From the NCBI RefSeq assembly GCF_001723175.1, contig NC_064652.1, positions 186,001 through 250,000 of the forward strand: a stretch of 64,000 nt of DNA, given 5' to 3'. The notes beneath the pieces are model-generated. The model did no database searches and had not been told where the DNA came from. It worked only from the letters and a program-made list of their open reading frames with translations. The position numbers and the translations under genes were made by a program. Positions 50,227-62,274 of the stretch are shown here, one piece after another. The stretch is from Penicillium oxalicum. Its lineage: Eukaryota; Ascomycota; Eurotiomycetes; Eurotiales; Aspergillaceae. Within the stretch, counting starts at the first letter, position 1. Every line of letters starts with the position of its first letter.

Positions 50227-50932
50227 CTACTGCTGTCGTACTTCTTTGAAAGGATACCCGGAGCCCAGATTAACAAGTGCGGTAATATTATTTAGCTCGA
50301 TCAAGCCTCAAGGAGATATTGAGTCCTTCTCTTTGATATGGCTGTTCGAGATACATACTTATTTCCCAGGCATCTTCTATTCTATACTGAACCGATCACA
50401 AGGAAACTGTGGCCTCACCTCTCGAATAAGCGGGATCAGAACCATGCTTGTAAGCTTCCCATGTTATCTTGATATCTCCGGCATTCTCGTCCATATTGGC
50501 CCATGTGCATCGTTATTTCTCTTAATTGCTCATCAAAACCACAGGCTCGTCGGATGAAACATCGAGAGTTTTCGGGATAAAAAGGTATCCAGGCCTGCAC
50601 AATCAGTATCCATACATCCAATGACTCTTGATTTTCAAGACCTGTAGATGGGTCTAGTGTAAGGTCCACAGCAACTGCATCGGTTTCTAGCTTTTTACGT
50701 CTCCGTTCATTTTCAACAATATCCTTTAGACACATTGGGCGATACATTTACCGGAAATCAGCTGATTTTGAATCTCTGACTTGCAAGTGGCGTTCCCAAG
50801 CTGATAAATTGACCTTTGTGCAGGATACGCCGTTGGCTTCTTCCAGCAATTCTGCTACCTTGAAAAGCAGCTCCAATTCCCGCAAGAGTTTTACTTTACT
50901 AACTCCGTCACGAATAGAAGCTGGGCAGTGAT
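50227..50932 (-). pseudogene. Unidentified coding-like remnants
   Basis: Several patches look protein-coding on the minus strand but do not assemble cleanly. One follows an acceptor at about 50933 (LLRELELLFKVAELLEEANG, then VNLSAWERHLQ) and ends at a stop at 50748. The next patch, in the same frame after that stop, reads LENQESLDVWILIVQAW then IPFYPENSRCFIRRACGF. Another frame gives NMDENAGDIKITWEAYKHGS at about 50500-50420, ending at a GTGAGG donor. A last patch (50307-50227) reads IELNNITALVNLGSGYPFKE and stops. I do not recognise the family. Decay or an intron-rich gene I failed to parse are both possible. Confidence 0.35.
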
Positions 50933-52709
50933 TCTGCACGGTCAGAAAGACCAATGGAGACCAGTGAATGCATCAACGACATATTTATCGTGTCTAGAAA
51001 TTTGACAGCCCGAATTTGGATTTCAAATGTGTTTCGAAAGCCCACAATCCATCAGGTCTCTTCCTATAACTCCGTCAATCGACCGCGCCTGTACTCGAGC
51101 AAACAGCCCGACACCCTAGCATGATATCCCTGCAATCACCAGCATAATACGACGAAGACTTCACGCTCGTGCGAATATGACTCTTGCTACCTGTTCGGGC
51201 GGGGTACTAAGAGAGGTGCATGCCATGATGCAGAGTTAGCCACTTGGCACCCCAGCTTTGAACATATCCGATGCCATGATAGCCCACGCCTCATTATCGC
51301 CAAGTAAAAAGGAGACAGCGGGAAAGAGGGAAGAACGAATGATGTGCCTTCTCGAAAGCTGATCCTGCCGCCACTTGAACGGAACACCTGTCAGTACGAG
51401 AGATCAGTCCTCGACGCAGCCAGCCGTAGCGTGGTCCATGGCTTGTGTGGCAGCCTGCAGACGGGCGAAGCCAGCATAACGGAGCCTTTAGACGAACCAT
51501 TCTGACAGTTCAGAAGATCGCCGGTTTGAATTTAAATTCTAGCGTGCGCTCGGCGTCGGGAGAACGCGTTCTTCGATGCAGGCTGCCGTGGTCTGATTCA
51601 AGACGATGAACGAGGAGGCGCAGAATCAACTTCTCTGAGTTTCAGGGTGAGGAAAGCACGAATGAGTCTTCGAGGCTCTTGTCCACTTGGACATGAAAGG
51701 AGAAGGCGATTGCTGCAGAGGATGCGGTCTAACTCTGTGGTGCGTTGCGGTCCATGGCAGGGGAGGTTTCGCCGCGAGGTTTATCATGCACAGACAAACA
51801 CGGGCAGCGTTGGCTTGTCGCACGATTCAAAATAGGCTTCGTTGAAGGTTTCTATGAGGACAGAAATTCCCTGAAGCCCCGATGCGACGAGTTCTCCCGC
51901 CGCCGAGAACAGGTATTCCCTTAAAGTGATTCCAGGTGATGGCTAGATAGGATGCATTGAGAAATGTCCCCAGCCAAAGATTCTTCAGCGCTTCGTCAGG
52001 TTCAACGAGCCCTGCATATGTCACGCAAAATCTGGTCAGTCACTCGAAATAGGCAGGCTGATTCTCAGGGATCAAAGATCACCCCCTCGACCGTTCTAGA
52101 AGAACGACGGTTTGCTGATGTGGATATTGCTTGAACAAATTGTGGCTCGATTTGACCCACTACAATTCTCGGGTCCTTTTGATCCTGGCTGACGGTGCAT
52201 TACTGCATTAGCCCCCTCAGCCAAACCTTCACTGGGCAGCTTCCACAGACCTTCAACCGTCAAGAAAAGGACAGCTCAACATAGAGAGTCCAGCGCTGCG
52301 TACACGGAGACCGACCCGACCCGACCCGACCGATTCTGCTTGATGTAAGTTTTCAGAATCACTCCTTCTACACGACCCAAAGTCACTTGCCTGTCTGCTG
52401 TCTTTGGAGAGTGCGGGGAACTTTGAAAGCTGACATTGGATCCTTTTCAGAAACAAACGAATCAGAAGCGACTGGGGCTCCGTGAGATGGGCGGCTTTGT
52501 TTGGCGTTGCGATAAGCGGGTGTCGGCGCTAAGTTCCAAGCCAAGGCAGCCAAAATAAGCAGCCGCACGCTTTCACAACGATCAAAGAATAGGACTCGGT
52601 CGAAATTTGACCCTCTTCAACCCTCCTTGGTTCTCGTGGAATCTCGATCAACAGTTCCCAAAGAAAGGTCTCTCCCCACGGCCGTTGCAACCACGTCGAG
52701 GAGCCCAAC
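50933..52709. other. Region between gene debris and the MFS transporter
   Basis: Mostly without a supported gene. One exon-like piece on the minus strand (about 51920-52011, after an acceptor ATATGCAG) reads EALKNLWLGTFLNASYLAIT then WNHFKG, and may be another relic. Four tandem CCGAC units lie at 52311-52330. The last few hundred bases should carry the MFS promoter. Confidence 0.4.
52311..52330 (+). repeat. (CCGAC)4 tandem repeat
   Basis: Four exact tandem copies of CCGAC about 380 bases before the transporter start. Whether it acts in regulation is unknown. Confidence 0.7.
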
Positions 52710-54514
52710 ATGGTTGCGCAAATTGCCGTCATCGAAGAGACCGAACCCCTACTCGCCGATGAGTCGACAGTCTTTGCCCCCGCTCGCTCACAAAGGAAGA
52801 AGTTCACCATCTTAATAATTTGTGCCATTTTCGTGCTCGCAGCGGACATTGGTACCTTCATCTCTCTCGCTCCCGAAACTGCCATTCTAGAGCAGATTAT
52901 CTGTCGCAACCAAGGAGTATTGCCCGTCGAAGCGGACCCGGCGCGGATTGGGACTCTACAAGGAATTGGGAGTGATCCATGCAAATCGGAAGCCGTTCAG
53001 GCAGAGCTGGCGCTGGTCCAGGGCTACAAAGATACATTTGAGGTTCTTCCCAGCATCTTGCTGTCTCTCCCCTATGGCGTGTTGTCCGATCATTGGGGCC
53101 GCAAGCCGGTCTTGTACTTGGGCATCGTGGGAATCCTGCTGGGGGAGCTCTGGATCCGTTTGGTGGGTGAGTGGTTAAACCGGCCTTTCCCCAAAGTCCA
53201 AGCAATGGAAGGGAGGAGAGGGGGGCTGCTCAGTACATGTGGAGAGATTCAGACGTTCAAGATGCTAACGCATCTATCTAGCAATCTTTTCCAATGTAGT
53301 TCCGCTGCGATTGATCTGGATGAGTGGACTATTCAGAATTATCGGTGGCGGCGACCAGACGCTCGTGACCATCGCGCTGGTCATGGTGGCGGACATTTTT
53401 TCAGAAGAAGAAAGGCATAGTACCGAGCAAATTGCAAATGCCCTCGCACAGCGCTCTAACCAGTTCATAGGTCCACGGCGTTGTTCCGTCTGAACGCATG
53501 CGCCATATTCGCCGAAATTATAGGGACCCCCATTAGCGCCTGGCTTATGCAGTATGATTACTGGATTCCGTATACTCTCGGGTATTTTATTGTCATTTTT
53601 GGATGCATCCCGGTCCTGTTTCTGCCAGAGACCCTGCCAGAAGCCAAAGCAAACAAGGCAAGATGGCTCGATCAAGCAAATTCGACTGGCAGGGAGCCCT
53701 CGGACGTTGTGGACGCGAATGCCGCCGACAATAATGTCCGAATCATCACCAAACGCTCAATGTGGCAAGAGGTCGCGGATCAAGTTCGGGAATTCACAGA
53801 TTCAACGCAGGTCATCTGGCGAAACGTTGGGGTTTGCCTATTAATCCTGAGTCTTTTGGTCGCCATACTCAGTCGATCGTCCTCCTTCGTCCTCCTTCAA
53901 TATGTCTCGAAGAAATATCATTGGAGTCTTGCTCGGGTACGTGTCTTGCGTCCGGAACCCGATGGCGTTTTGTTCTCCGGCTAATACCACTGCAGGCGAG
54001 TCTTTTGATCTCCATCCGCGGCATTTTCACGCTCCTCAATTTTCTCGTCATCATGCCCGGGATAACCTTTGCCGCAACCAACTATCTCAACATGCACGGC
54101 CCGCATCGCGATCACTATATCACGTTGGGTAGTGGATTACTCATGACCGTCGGCTTCCTGGCGGTAGGGCTGGCTCCATTCCCGCCACTACTGGTCATTG
54201 GGGTGGTGGCCCTGTCTTTGAGCTCGGCTTTTCCCATCACAGCACGCAGTCTGGCAACCAGTCTCGTCCCCCCAGATCATGTGGGCACTCTTTATTCGGC
54301 CATCACAATTTCCCAATCTATTGGAATCCTCGTGGCCGGTCCGCTCTTTGCTTACCTGTTCCGAATCGGTTTGCATCTCGGCGGTGCATGGATGGGGATG
54401 CCCTTCCTACAGGCCGGTCTGCTCGCAATCATCGCGACCGTGGCTGTGGCATGTGTGCATGTTCCTGCAGCAACTTGCGCCGCGATTGAAGAAGAGGAAC
54501 AATTGTTATCCTGA
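52710..54514 (+). CDS. Major facilitator superfamily transporter
   Basis: Plasma- or organelle-membrane solute carrier of the MFS with about 12 predicted membrane segments; substrate unknown. Four exons (52710-53166, 53282-53414, 53471-53937, 53997-54514) give 524 residues. The start has an acidic, dileucine-like tail (EETEPLLADE). The loop between segments 2 and 3 has the MFS signature as LPYGVLSDHWGRKPVLYLG. The central loop is hydrophilic (EAKANKARWLDQ...). The C-terminal half includes GITFAATNYLNMHGPHRDHY and SLVPPDHVGTLYSAITISQS. Introns 1 and 3 are GT-AG. Intron 2 (53415-53470, 56 nt) appears to be GC-AG (AAG|GCATAG), with a CTAAC branch site and CATAG acceptor. Only this splice joins DIFSEEER to STALFRLNACAIFAEI, as in relatives. 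If the GC donor is not used, the gene is broken there. Confidence 0.85.
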
Positions 54515-55637
54515 TTTGGCGTAGTTTGCGAAATAGACGCTTGACAAGCATTGCACTCGGGAGAGACCGTAGCCCTTCCAATCCTCGCAGCCCAAATGTT
54601 TCTTGTATCGGGCACCCGTTCTATTTGGCCTCCCGAATCCGCGTCGAGCGCACAATCCACGGAAGATCCTCCGCTCGGTCTTTGATGTCAAAGTGGCTTG
54701 AGAAGGAACTATCTCACGCCGCCTTGTTGTAAGACGAGGCTCGCGGGACGTGGAGACAAACTCGCCCACTGCAGATGATTATCTCGGAAGAACATTTACT
54801 CGGAGATACTGCAATCCTAGTCACACACCACGGCCAGCGTCCAGGTGGCGTTTCTCTCCAGTGATTCGCTCGTAAGCGGGTGATCGGCAATTCCCTTAAT
54901 CTCGTACGGTTGACTTGGCTAGAGGTCCACTGCAAGCGATGCAACCTCAACTCGCCCGGATCGCTCCACACAATGCTGGGGACACGAACCCCCATTCGCT
55001 CCGATTGATCTGGCAGGACTTCCGACGGAGACCTTGGGCACCAGTCACTATCGCACCCAGCCATTCTCAATCGCGATTGGTGGTGTTGTCTGCTTCTCTT
55101 CTTTTGCTCCGGTCGGAGTCCAGCGTTTTCTGTTCGTCAGACCGGTGGGCTAAGCAGGAACAACTCGGCCGCTAACTGCGTAAAGCGGGCCAATGCTAGA
55201 ACTAAGTTACTAGCTTACTGACTAGGGCCAACAAGCTCTGGAGTCTGCAGACAACTAATATCGTAGGGCGAAACAGAACTCTGATAGGCAACCACTGAGC
55301 GAATCAAATGCGGGCCCTGGAAGCATGTGCTGCTATCAGTCGTGATCGACACTGTTTCGCGGAGAATATTGCCCGCTTTTTAGGCCGGTGGCCTGCAGAA
55401 TGCCCCGTTCCTTTGCACGATCAGGATCAACCTTGGCGGTTTCTTCAGCAGAAATGGATGTCTGGGAGCCAACATCTGGTGCGTCCGGGTGGGCTATATA
55501 TGTCCCATGGGTCCGGCCCTGGAGTTGAACATTTATCAGCCATCAACTCCCCTCCCTTATATCAATCCATTTTCACGTCTATACGGACCTCTTGAACCCC
55601 CATCTCTTCAATAGGATCACTTTGCTCGGTTAACAAA
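54515..55637. other. Intergenic region before RNase T2
   Basis: About 1.1 kb. TATATA lies at about 55495-55500, roughly 140 bases before the RNase start, and may be its TATA element. No gene is seen. Confidence 0.4.
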
Positions 55638-56692
55638 ATGACAATTTCTCGCTCTTCTCTTCTGGGCCTGGCGGCCACTTCGCTGGCGACAGGTGTGTCT
55701 GCTCAACTGGAGACTTGCAGTAACAACAACGTCTTCAGTTGCCAGAGCTCATCTCAGACCCCCACCTGCTGCTTCAATTACCCTGGTGGCGCCCTCTTGC
55801 AGACCCAATTCTGGGACACCAACCCTTCCACCGGTCCATCCAACTCGTGGACTATCCACGGTCTCTGGTGCGTTATGACAATCATCGCCGTCCTCAGTTG
55901 TCCAAGTCCCCAGCGAGACTTCTAGAATGATAAATTTATCCATCGCGTCCCCTCACATCCTAATCCAAACTTCTCAGGCCTGACAACTGCGACGGTACCT
56001 ACGAAGCAAGCTGTGACTCCAGCCGTGCCTACACCAACATTTCCGATATCCTGCTGTCTCAGGGTCGCGACGATCTCCTGTCATACATGCAGGACTATTG
56101 GGTTGATATCAACGGCGATGACGAGTCCTTCTGGGCCCACGAATGGGGCAAGCACGGCACCTGCATCAACACCATTAACCCCGAGTGCTACAGCAACTAT
56201 TCCCCACAGGAAGAAGTCGGCCAATTCTTCCAGAAGGTGGTTGATCTGTTCCAGGGTCTTGATACCTACCAGGTCTGTCAACCGCAGCACAGAGCGAACA
56301 TTCGCTGGGAAAGGCTTTGGCTAACCCTTTTTTTTTAATTCCTTCCCTAGGCGCTCGCCGATGCTGGCATCCGCCCCAGTACTAGCAAGACGTACAGACT
56401 CAGCGACATTCAGGCTGCCCTGAGCAACTTGCACGATGGTGCTTCGGTCTACCTTGGTTGCTCCAGTGGTAAGCTGAACCAGGTGTGGTACTTCTTCAAC
56501 GTTGCCGGCAACGCTATCACCGGACAATATGAGGCTGTTGACACCTGTAAGTCTTTTTTCCCCCACCCCTTGTTTCCAGATGAACTTTTTGCATGAGGAA
56601 ATGGATTTGATCTGCCTGGCGGATACTAACAATTGGATACAGTGACCAAGTCCAGCTGCCCCAGCACTGGTATCAAGTACCTCCCCAAGTAA
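55638..56692 (+). CDS. Secreted ribonuclease T2
   Basis: Extracellular base-nonspecific endoribonuclease that cleaves RNA through 2',3'-cyclic phosphates. Four exons (55638-55867, 55978-56272, 56351-56546, 56643-56692) give 256 residues. A signal peptide covers roughly the first 20 residues (MTISRSSLLGLAATSLATGV, then SAQ). Active-site segment CAS I, SWTIHGLWPDNCDG, spans the first splice junction, with its Trp codon split by intron 1. CAS II is FWAHEWGKHGTCINT. Both catalytic His residues and the Glu/Lys of CAS II are present. Cys residues are numerous (for example CCFNYPGG, NPECYSNY, VYLGCSS), as expected for disulfides. The protein ends at KSSCPSTGIKYLPK without an added binding domain or GPI signal. 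It should be active. Confidence 0.95.
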
Positions 56693-57392
56693 ATGAATTA
56701 AGATCTGGCTCGAGTCTTTCGGGCCCTTTGAGAGATAGCGTACTCTATGTCCAATATTCAACAAAAAGTCGCGCTGAACGTGACAACGAATTTGATGTTA
56801 TAGCACTACGCAAGCTCAGGAATGAGAATATGATTACATTGATCAATGACCAACGGCGACTTCGCTGACTTTCTCGAGAAAAGCACAATAAGCGATGTCG
56901 GAGTTTGACCGCCTTCTACGGAATTGATGCTTCTCAAAGACATCGGAGTGGCTCCAGATTTCTGTAGAATAAACTTGGTCATTTTTCACCTGTAATGAGG
57001 ACACTCATGGTCCACGAGACGTCCCAGTTTGAGTTGAGGCGTGCTGCTTTGGCAAAGTAGGAGCACGACGGCTGCTCAGGATTTTAGAGGCCGACGAGCA
57101 GCTTTGCTGGTCCCTCTCCGCCAACGAAGACTGAGGTGTAGGGCACTTCTCACGGAGATGATCATTCCTGGTTCGAGCCCTTGGCCTCTCATAAAATGAG
57201 GTGAAGATCAGATTTCGAGGACATTCGGTCTGTAATACTTGTTGCCTCAATTCACACAAAGGATGCGTGCTGCAGCGCACCGCGTATGGGGCGATGGCAT
57301 TTCCAACTTCTTTTGCTTAAGATATGGCAGTGGCCTCGGTGCGGATGAAGCATCAGTTGGGGTGGCATGAAACAGCCCAATAAGCTATGGCT
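56693..57392. other. Intergenic region between convergent RNase T2 and swc5
   Basis: About 0.7 kb containing the 3' ends of both genes. No gene or clear element is seen. Confidence 0.5.
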
Positions 57393-58518
57393 TCAAACCC
57401 CCCGAAGCCGAGCTTGGCGAGCCTCTTCATCTCTCTTAGATTCCACTCGTCCCAAAAAGTCCATCCGGCCAATATAGCCTTCCTTTGCCTTGCTGTGTGT
57501 GCGAAGTTCGTCCTTGATGCCCGCCTTGTCCACATACTGCGCCCAATCCAGCCGAGATTTCTCCACGGTGTTGATCTTAGGGCCAGTGGCATCTGCCGCA
57601 CTGTCAGTGAGGGCTTGTTTCTCCCAGCTCTTCTTGATCATATTAGACGGGTTGGGATCGAATCTCGAAATTTTCCGGAGAGGTCGACGTAGATTGTGAA
57701 GGTTCTTTGTCTCGTCGCCCTCGACCACTTCTGTGAATTCCACATTCTCTCCACCGGACAGAAACGCTTTGGCCTCGGCCGAGTCTTTGAGTACAAGCTT
57801 TTCTTCGGTGATCACTTCGCCCGCGAACTTATAGGTTCTCTTGATTCTGACCATTTGCTCTGTGTGTTTGCGTTGAGAACTATCGCCATTCAGTTGAGGA
57901 GCGACATGGGGTGTCCTACTAGAGAGGGGCTCTGGACCGGATGCTGCTGGTGCTATCTCCTCTTTCTCGATTATCTGGGGTTCGCTGAGGCTGACTGGGT
58001 TCTGCAAGGAATTCATTTGCGCCCAGAGGGCATCAACATCTACTGTTGCGCCATCGATTCGAGCAAGCGGTTTTCGCTCTTCTTCCTGGCTGCTTTGAAG
58101 ATCAGAGAATGCAAAGGTCACTCAGAGGGACCAGTCATCAGGAAGAAGCTCACATGTGCTTTTTCATCGCGCGTGTCCGCACAAACCCCCCCGTCCCCGT
58201 TTCCTCGTCCTCATCAAAATCCACATCCTCACCGATCGCTTGTTCATCGCCTTTGGTCTTCTTTTTCTTCGACTGAGTTCGCCCTTCTCGTGCCTTTTGT
58301 ATCGTGACTTCGTCGCCAGAATCTAATTCTGCATCAATAGCCTCATCGGACTTATCAGTCTTGCGTTTCTTCTTGGCGGGTTCGCTGGATTCTTCCTCGT
58401 CGGAGGATAGTTCCGAGTCGTCCTGCACCGTATCGAGCTGGAAGTCTTCATCCTCGGCAGACTCGTATTGCTCGTCCTCCAGATCAAGAGCTGCGGTCAC
58501 AGTAGGATCAGCAGACAT
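57393..58518 (-). CDS. swc5: SWR1 chromatin-remodelling complex subunit Swc5
   Basis: Nuclear subunit of the SWR1 complex that exchanges H2A for H2A.Z; member of the BCNT/Craniofacial-development-protein family. Two exons (58518-58154 and 58092-57393) joined by a 61-nt GT-AG intron give 354 residues. The N-terminal third is highly acidic with Lys-rich nuclear-localisation-like patches (DEDFQLDTVQDDSELSSDEE, then PAKKKRKTDK), fitting histone binding. The middle contains KRTYKFAGEVITEEKLV. The C-terminal BCNT-C domain is complete: KINTVEKSRLDWAQYVDKAG, then EGYIGRMDFLGRVESKRDEE and the end ARQARLRGV. Start chosen at the only ATG giving the acidic region. Confidence 0.93.
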
Positions 58519-59326
58519 CTTGAACTAGGCAATTGATCGTTGGCTGGGGGAAGAGGCAGCGCGATAGAAGAGACGCGATCTAATCATTCATCATTTTGCC
58601 GAAGGCGGTACTGATAAAGGATTAGGTGCCGATTAGGCGTGAAGCGCAGTATGGCCTGAGGCAGTACCTGCCAGTTCCATGTCCTGCGACCGTGGTGGCT
58701 CCACCTGATGTAATTGAATTGGGGTGACAAGGCTCATCACTACCTAGGTAGGCACAGATAAACAGAAAACTCGAGATGCAGGGACTGTGGATGAACCATA
58801 CAATTGGTGGCGTCATCAATTGCGTCCAGCCTTCAAGACTGATAATCTCTGAGTCAATGGAACCTTGTTGAACCACCTGCATGAGCCTAAGTTCGTGCCT
58901 GGTCTCAAATTCTCAGCTGTTAGTCAATATACAGTAGCCAGATTCAAGAGTAGCAATTCTACCCGCCTGGTCACCGGTCAGAAGTCCAGGAAAATCCACT
59001 CTTATAGACCAAAGTTGCATGGTGTCAGTCGCTCTTCCTCCTTAGATACATTACAATTACAAAAGCAGGGGGAATCTGCAAAACCACCACCAACGCACAA
59101 GGATATGCAAGGTCAGTCGGGACATAAAACTTAGAATAACGTACAGAAATGAAGGGAAAGAGAAGGGAAACCCAGAAACAACTTGTCTGCATGAGCTACT
59201 TCAAGCAGCACACTAGCCTGTCGGTCTCCCAGGTCCATGATAGGAGCCTACCAAACGATAGATTGTATGCGAAATTCCATGAACCGACCTAAGATCTGAT
59301 AAACGCCAAGCCACTTGTATCGGTAG
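58519..59326. other. Intergenic region
   Basis: About 0.8 kb, holding the swc5 promoter and the 3' end of the membrane-protein gene. Nothing else is recognised. Confidence 0.5.
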
Positions 59327-60075
59327 TTAAGCCTGGTATACCTGCTTAGCCGCAAAGTCAAGTTTCTCAATCCGCGCATTTTCTTCACGACGGCGCGAGA
59401 CGTCGCGCTGAGCTAATGTGCCAGCAATTGCGGCAAGCGCCATCAAAATCTCCAGCCCAAGTAAAGTGCACAATAACCCGAACCCAGCTCGCGTCGCAAT
59501 GCAGTCACGGGAAAATTCGATAGGTGCTGTGCCCAAGCCACCTGGTGCCTTCCACTTGCATGTCCAGCTTTGCAGGGTTTCTCCCCGACTGAAACCGCTC
59601 GGGTAGGATGCAGACGGTCGATAGATGGTGAAAGTCACACCCACAAGGGCTGTCAAAAATCCGGCAAAGGAAGAAGTCAATGCATAAGAGTTGAGGAGAC
59701 CGATACGTGGATGTGGCTGCGACAGATGTTAGCGAGACCTTTTTTCACTTCCAAGAAGCTGCCCGATAAACTTACAGAGGGAAGTAGAGCAACGACCGCA
59801 TAAGCCAAATTCAGGACTGCGATGACGCATCCACAGGCCAACGAGGCAATGGTCGGTCGTACATCAAGATTAAGCGGCCAAAGGGCCAGGCCAATACTCG
59901 CCCACTGCGCAGTGTCCTGGTGATGGCGTAGCGGAACAGCTTCACACGCAATCACTGCGATAGCTCCGGCTGTAGCTATGACAGAAAGTCCTAGTCGGAC
60001 TAAATGAACAGTACGAGTACGCTTGAGAAATCTGGACTCGTCAAAGGAACCAGCAGTAGATGCATTCGAGCTCAT
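59327..60075 (-). CDS. Small integral membrane protein with four predicted segments
   Basis: Function unknown. Two exons (60075-59776 and 59716-59327) are joined by a 59-nt intron with a CTAAC branch site, giving 229 residues. Four hydrophobic segments are visible: LVRLGLSVIATAGAIAVIAC (about 25-44), ASLACGCVIAVLNLAYAVVA (about 76-95), SSFAGFLTALVGVTFTIY (after residue 110) and LLCTLLGLEILMALAAIAGT (near 195). A longer loop between segments 3 and 4 contains two Cys (WTCKWK, RDCIATR) and could be lumenal. The C-terminus is charged (RRREENARIEKLDF) and probably cytosolic. The layout resembles MARVEL-like or Sur7-like four-pass fungal proteins, but no diagnostic motif decides this. Confidence 0.75.
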
Positions 60076-62274
60076 CGTGAGACTAGATGTGGCACCGGTA
60101 CGGAGAGATTTCGGTCAGAATGTCCGGATTTCAACCTTGGCCAGCAAGGAGATGCGACCAGAAGATATCTGGGCTCCACGGACTCGTGAGATTAAAGAAA
60201 ACCAACGAAGGGAATGGTTCAACGATCAGTGTCGAGGAAAAGATCACACAATCGCACTCATTGATGGAAGATGCTTTGGACTTTGTATTGACAAGATGAC
60301 AGGCATCTCCAACTCAAGGTGTGACCAACGCTCAGCACGCTGAGAGACCATGTTCATCACAAATGGCCATTATACATGTACACGGGCGCCTACCAACACG
60401 AATGATTGGGAGGATCACGCATGTACTGACATTAGCATCGGCTTGGCGCAAGGTTTTGTGGGTTAATCCTGGGATCTGATTTGGCTATCAGCAGACTTGG
60501 ACATATCTGAAACACGACTTTATGCCTGCAGTCTACAGACATGCAAGCCGGGAGGAAAGCCGCCCATGCATGGCCCACATCAAGTCGAGTGTCAGGAAGC
60601 CTACAGGCCGAAGAGCACAGCAAAGCAGATTTTACCACTCACACATCTGTCAGGTGCGGTCGATGATGTGCAGATCTAATTTTAGTTGTGTAAGATGTAA
60701 TTATGATCACCACATTTATGTTTTGTGGAATTTTACTCGACGTTTGGCTGCATCTTGTCGTTGCGTGGTGGTGCCCAGGATGAGGTGGTGATTGGTGTCG
60801 CCGAAGCGCCGGCGGACAGGAGGCGGCCACCAGCGCTTGTGATGTGCACTTGTTGCCCCTGAACCGGATTTTGAGGATGCTCTGGCCGAGCTGCTTTTGC
60901 CAAAGCCCTGATCTTGTACAAGGAATCCGGGGTCTGTTGAGGACTGTAGACATCCCCAACAACCTGAACGGGCTATAAACTCGACGATGTTGATCTTTGC
61001 CCCCATTGACGTGATGTGAGATGGCTCATGACCCGAGGGTTATCTAATCAACGATCACGCGCGCCCCTGGAAGCCGTTCCCTTCATGTAACCTAAATTTT
61101 CCGCATGGGGGGGCTTGTTGCATCCTTTTCATCACCAACTATGAGAGTGGAAAGAATGAGAATTCTGTGGCCATCTCTGCGTGTACACTCTCCATGATTC
61201 TGATCGATTTTTCTTGCCTGACTGCAGGGGTCAATATTGACAGCCCAACTGGAGACGACCCAGGGAACTCCAGCGTGTCGGAACTTAAGAGCATCTGTGC
61301 GAATCGGTTGGCCGCAGGAGGTTTCTCCTAGACTGCCCAATTGATTTTGGGCATCAGTCTGCATCAAGGGCAAAAGGCCTCGATTTGAGAGTCATTGAAG
61401 GATCGATGCAACTGTTTCTCCTTCTTGTTTGCTGGAATGGCCGAGGGCTATAAGCCCGGTCCATCCGAGTGGACGCCAGTTGGATATCAAACCTTGCGGC
61501 GAGTATCCCTTGCGCAACCCAATATTGATCAACCACGGCTGGTCCACCTCGTGAACTGTCATGGAGGATAATTGGAATCGCATTAATAATGAAAGAAGCA
61601 CACAAATCGATGCAGTCCACATCCGTTCGAGGCTCTCATCCACGAGAATCCTTGATTCATTGAAAGCTCCTTCTTGCAGTCCATCTTGGTCTGGAATGTT
61701 ATTTGATATCTCTTGGCACCATGCGCCGAAGATCGGTCCAGCCCATTCACGCCGCTCGGCTGAAAGTGACGTCCGGGACGCAATCTCTTACCGGAAATGA
61801 CAAGTGGCGGGCTCCATGACTTTTTGTATCTCACATGGAGGCGTAGGCCTCCTGCCGAGCATGTGCTTGATACTATCACTGTTGTAGGTATCTTGAAAAC
61901 CCACATCCACATTGCTCTACCTTACGTCGGAAGAATCCAGCGGGTCGTTCCTTGGAATGCGGGTGACCTCCTACTCGACAATGTATAATCTTACAGCTCT
62001 TATCCGTTGGGTCTGGATTGGGCCTCGGAGCTAGGTGCCAGTGGATTGCAGAGACTTTCGGCCGTGTTGCGCAAAAGAAATTCAATGAAATCTCCCGGCC
62101 AACATTCCAAGCACAAGGGCATCCCATGGCGCATTTCGTCAGAAAAGGGCCTACCTTCGCGATGACAGGCAGCAATCCTGTTTCCACCATGCCTGCGGCT
62201 CAGGTTGTTTAAATGTAGTCTTGCATCCTGGCAGCTACCTCGTGGAGCAGGCTTACGACGACTTACCCTGGAGT
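60076..62274. other. 2.2-kb gene-free region
   Basis: Between divergent starts of the membrane-protein gene and the potassium transporter. Short frames on both strands show no motifs. The promoter of the transporter should be in the last part. Confidence 0.45.
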
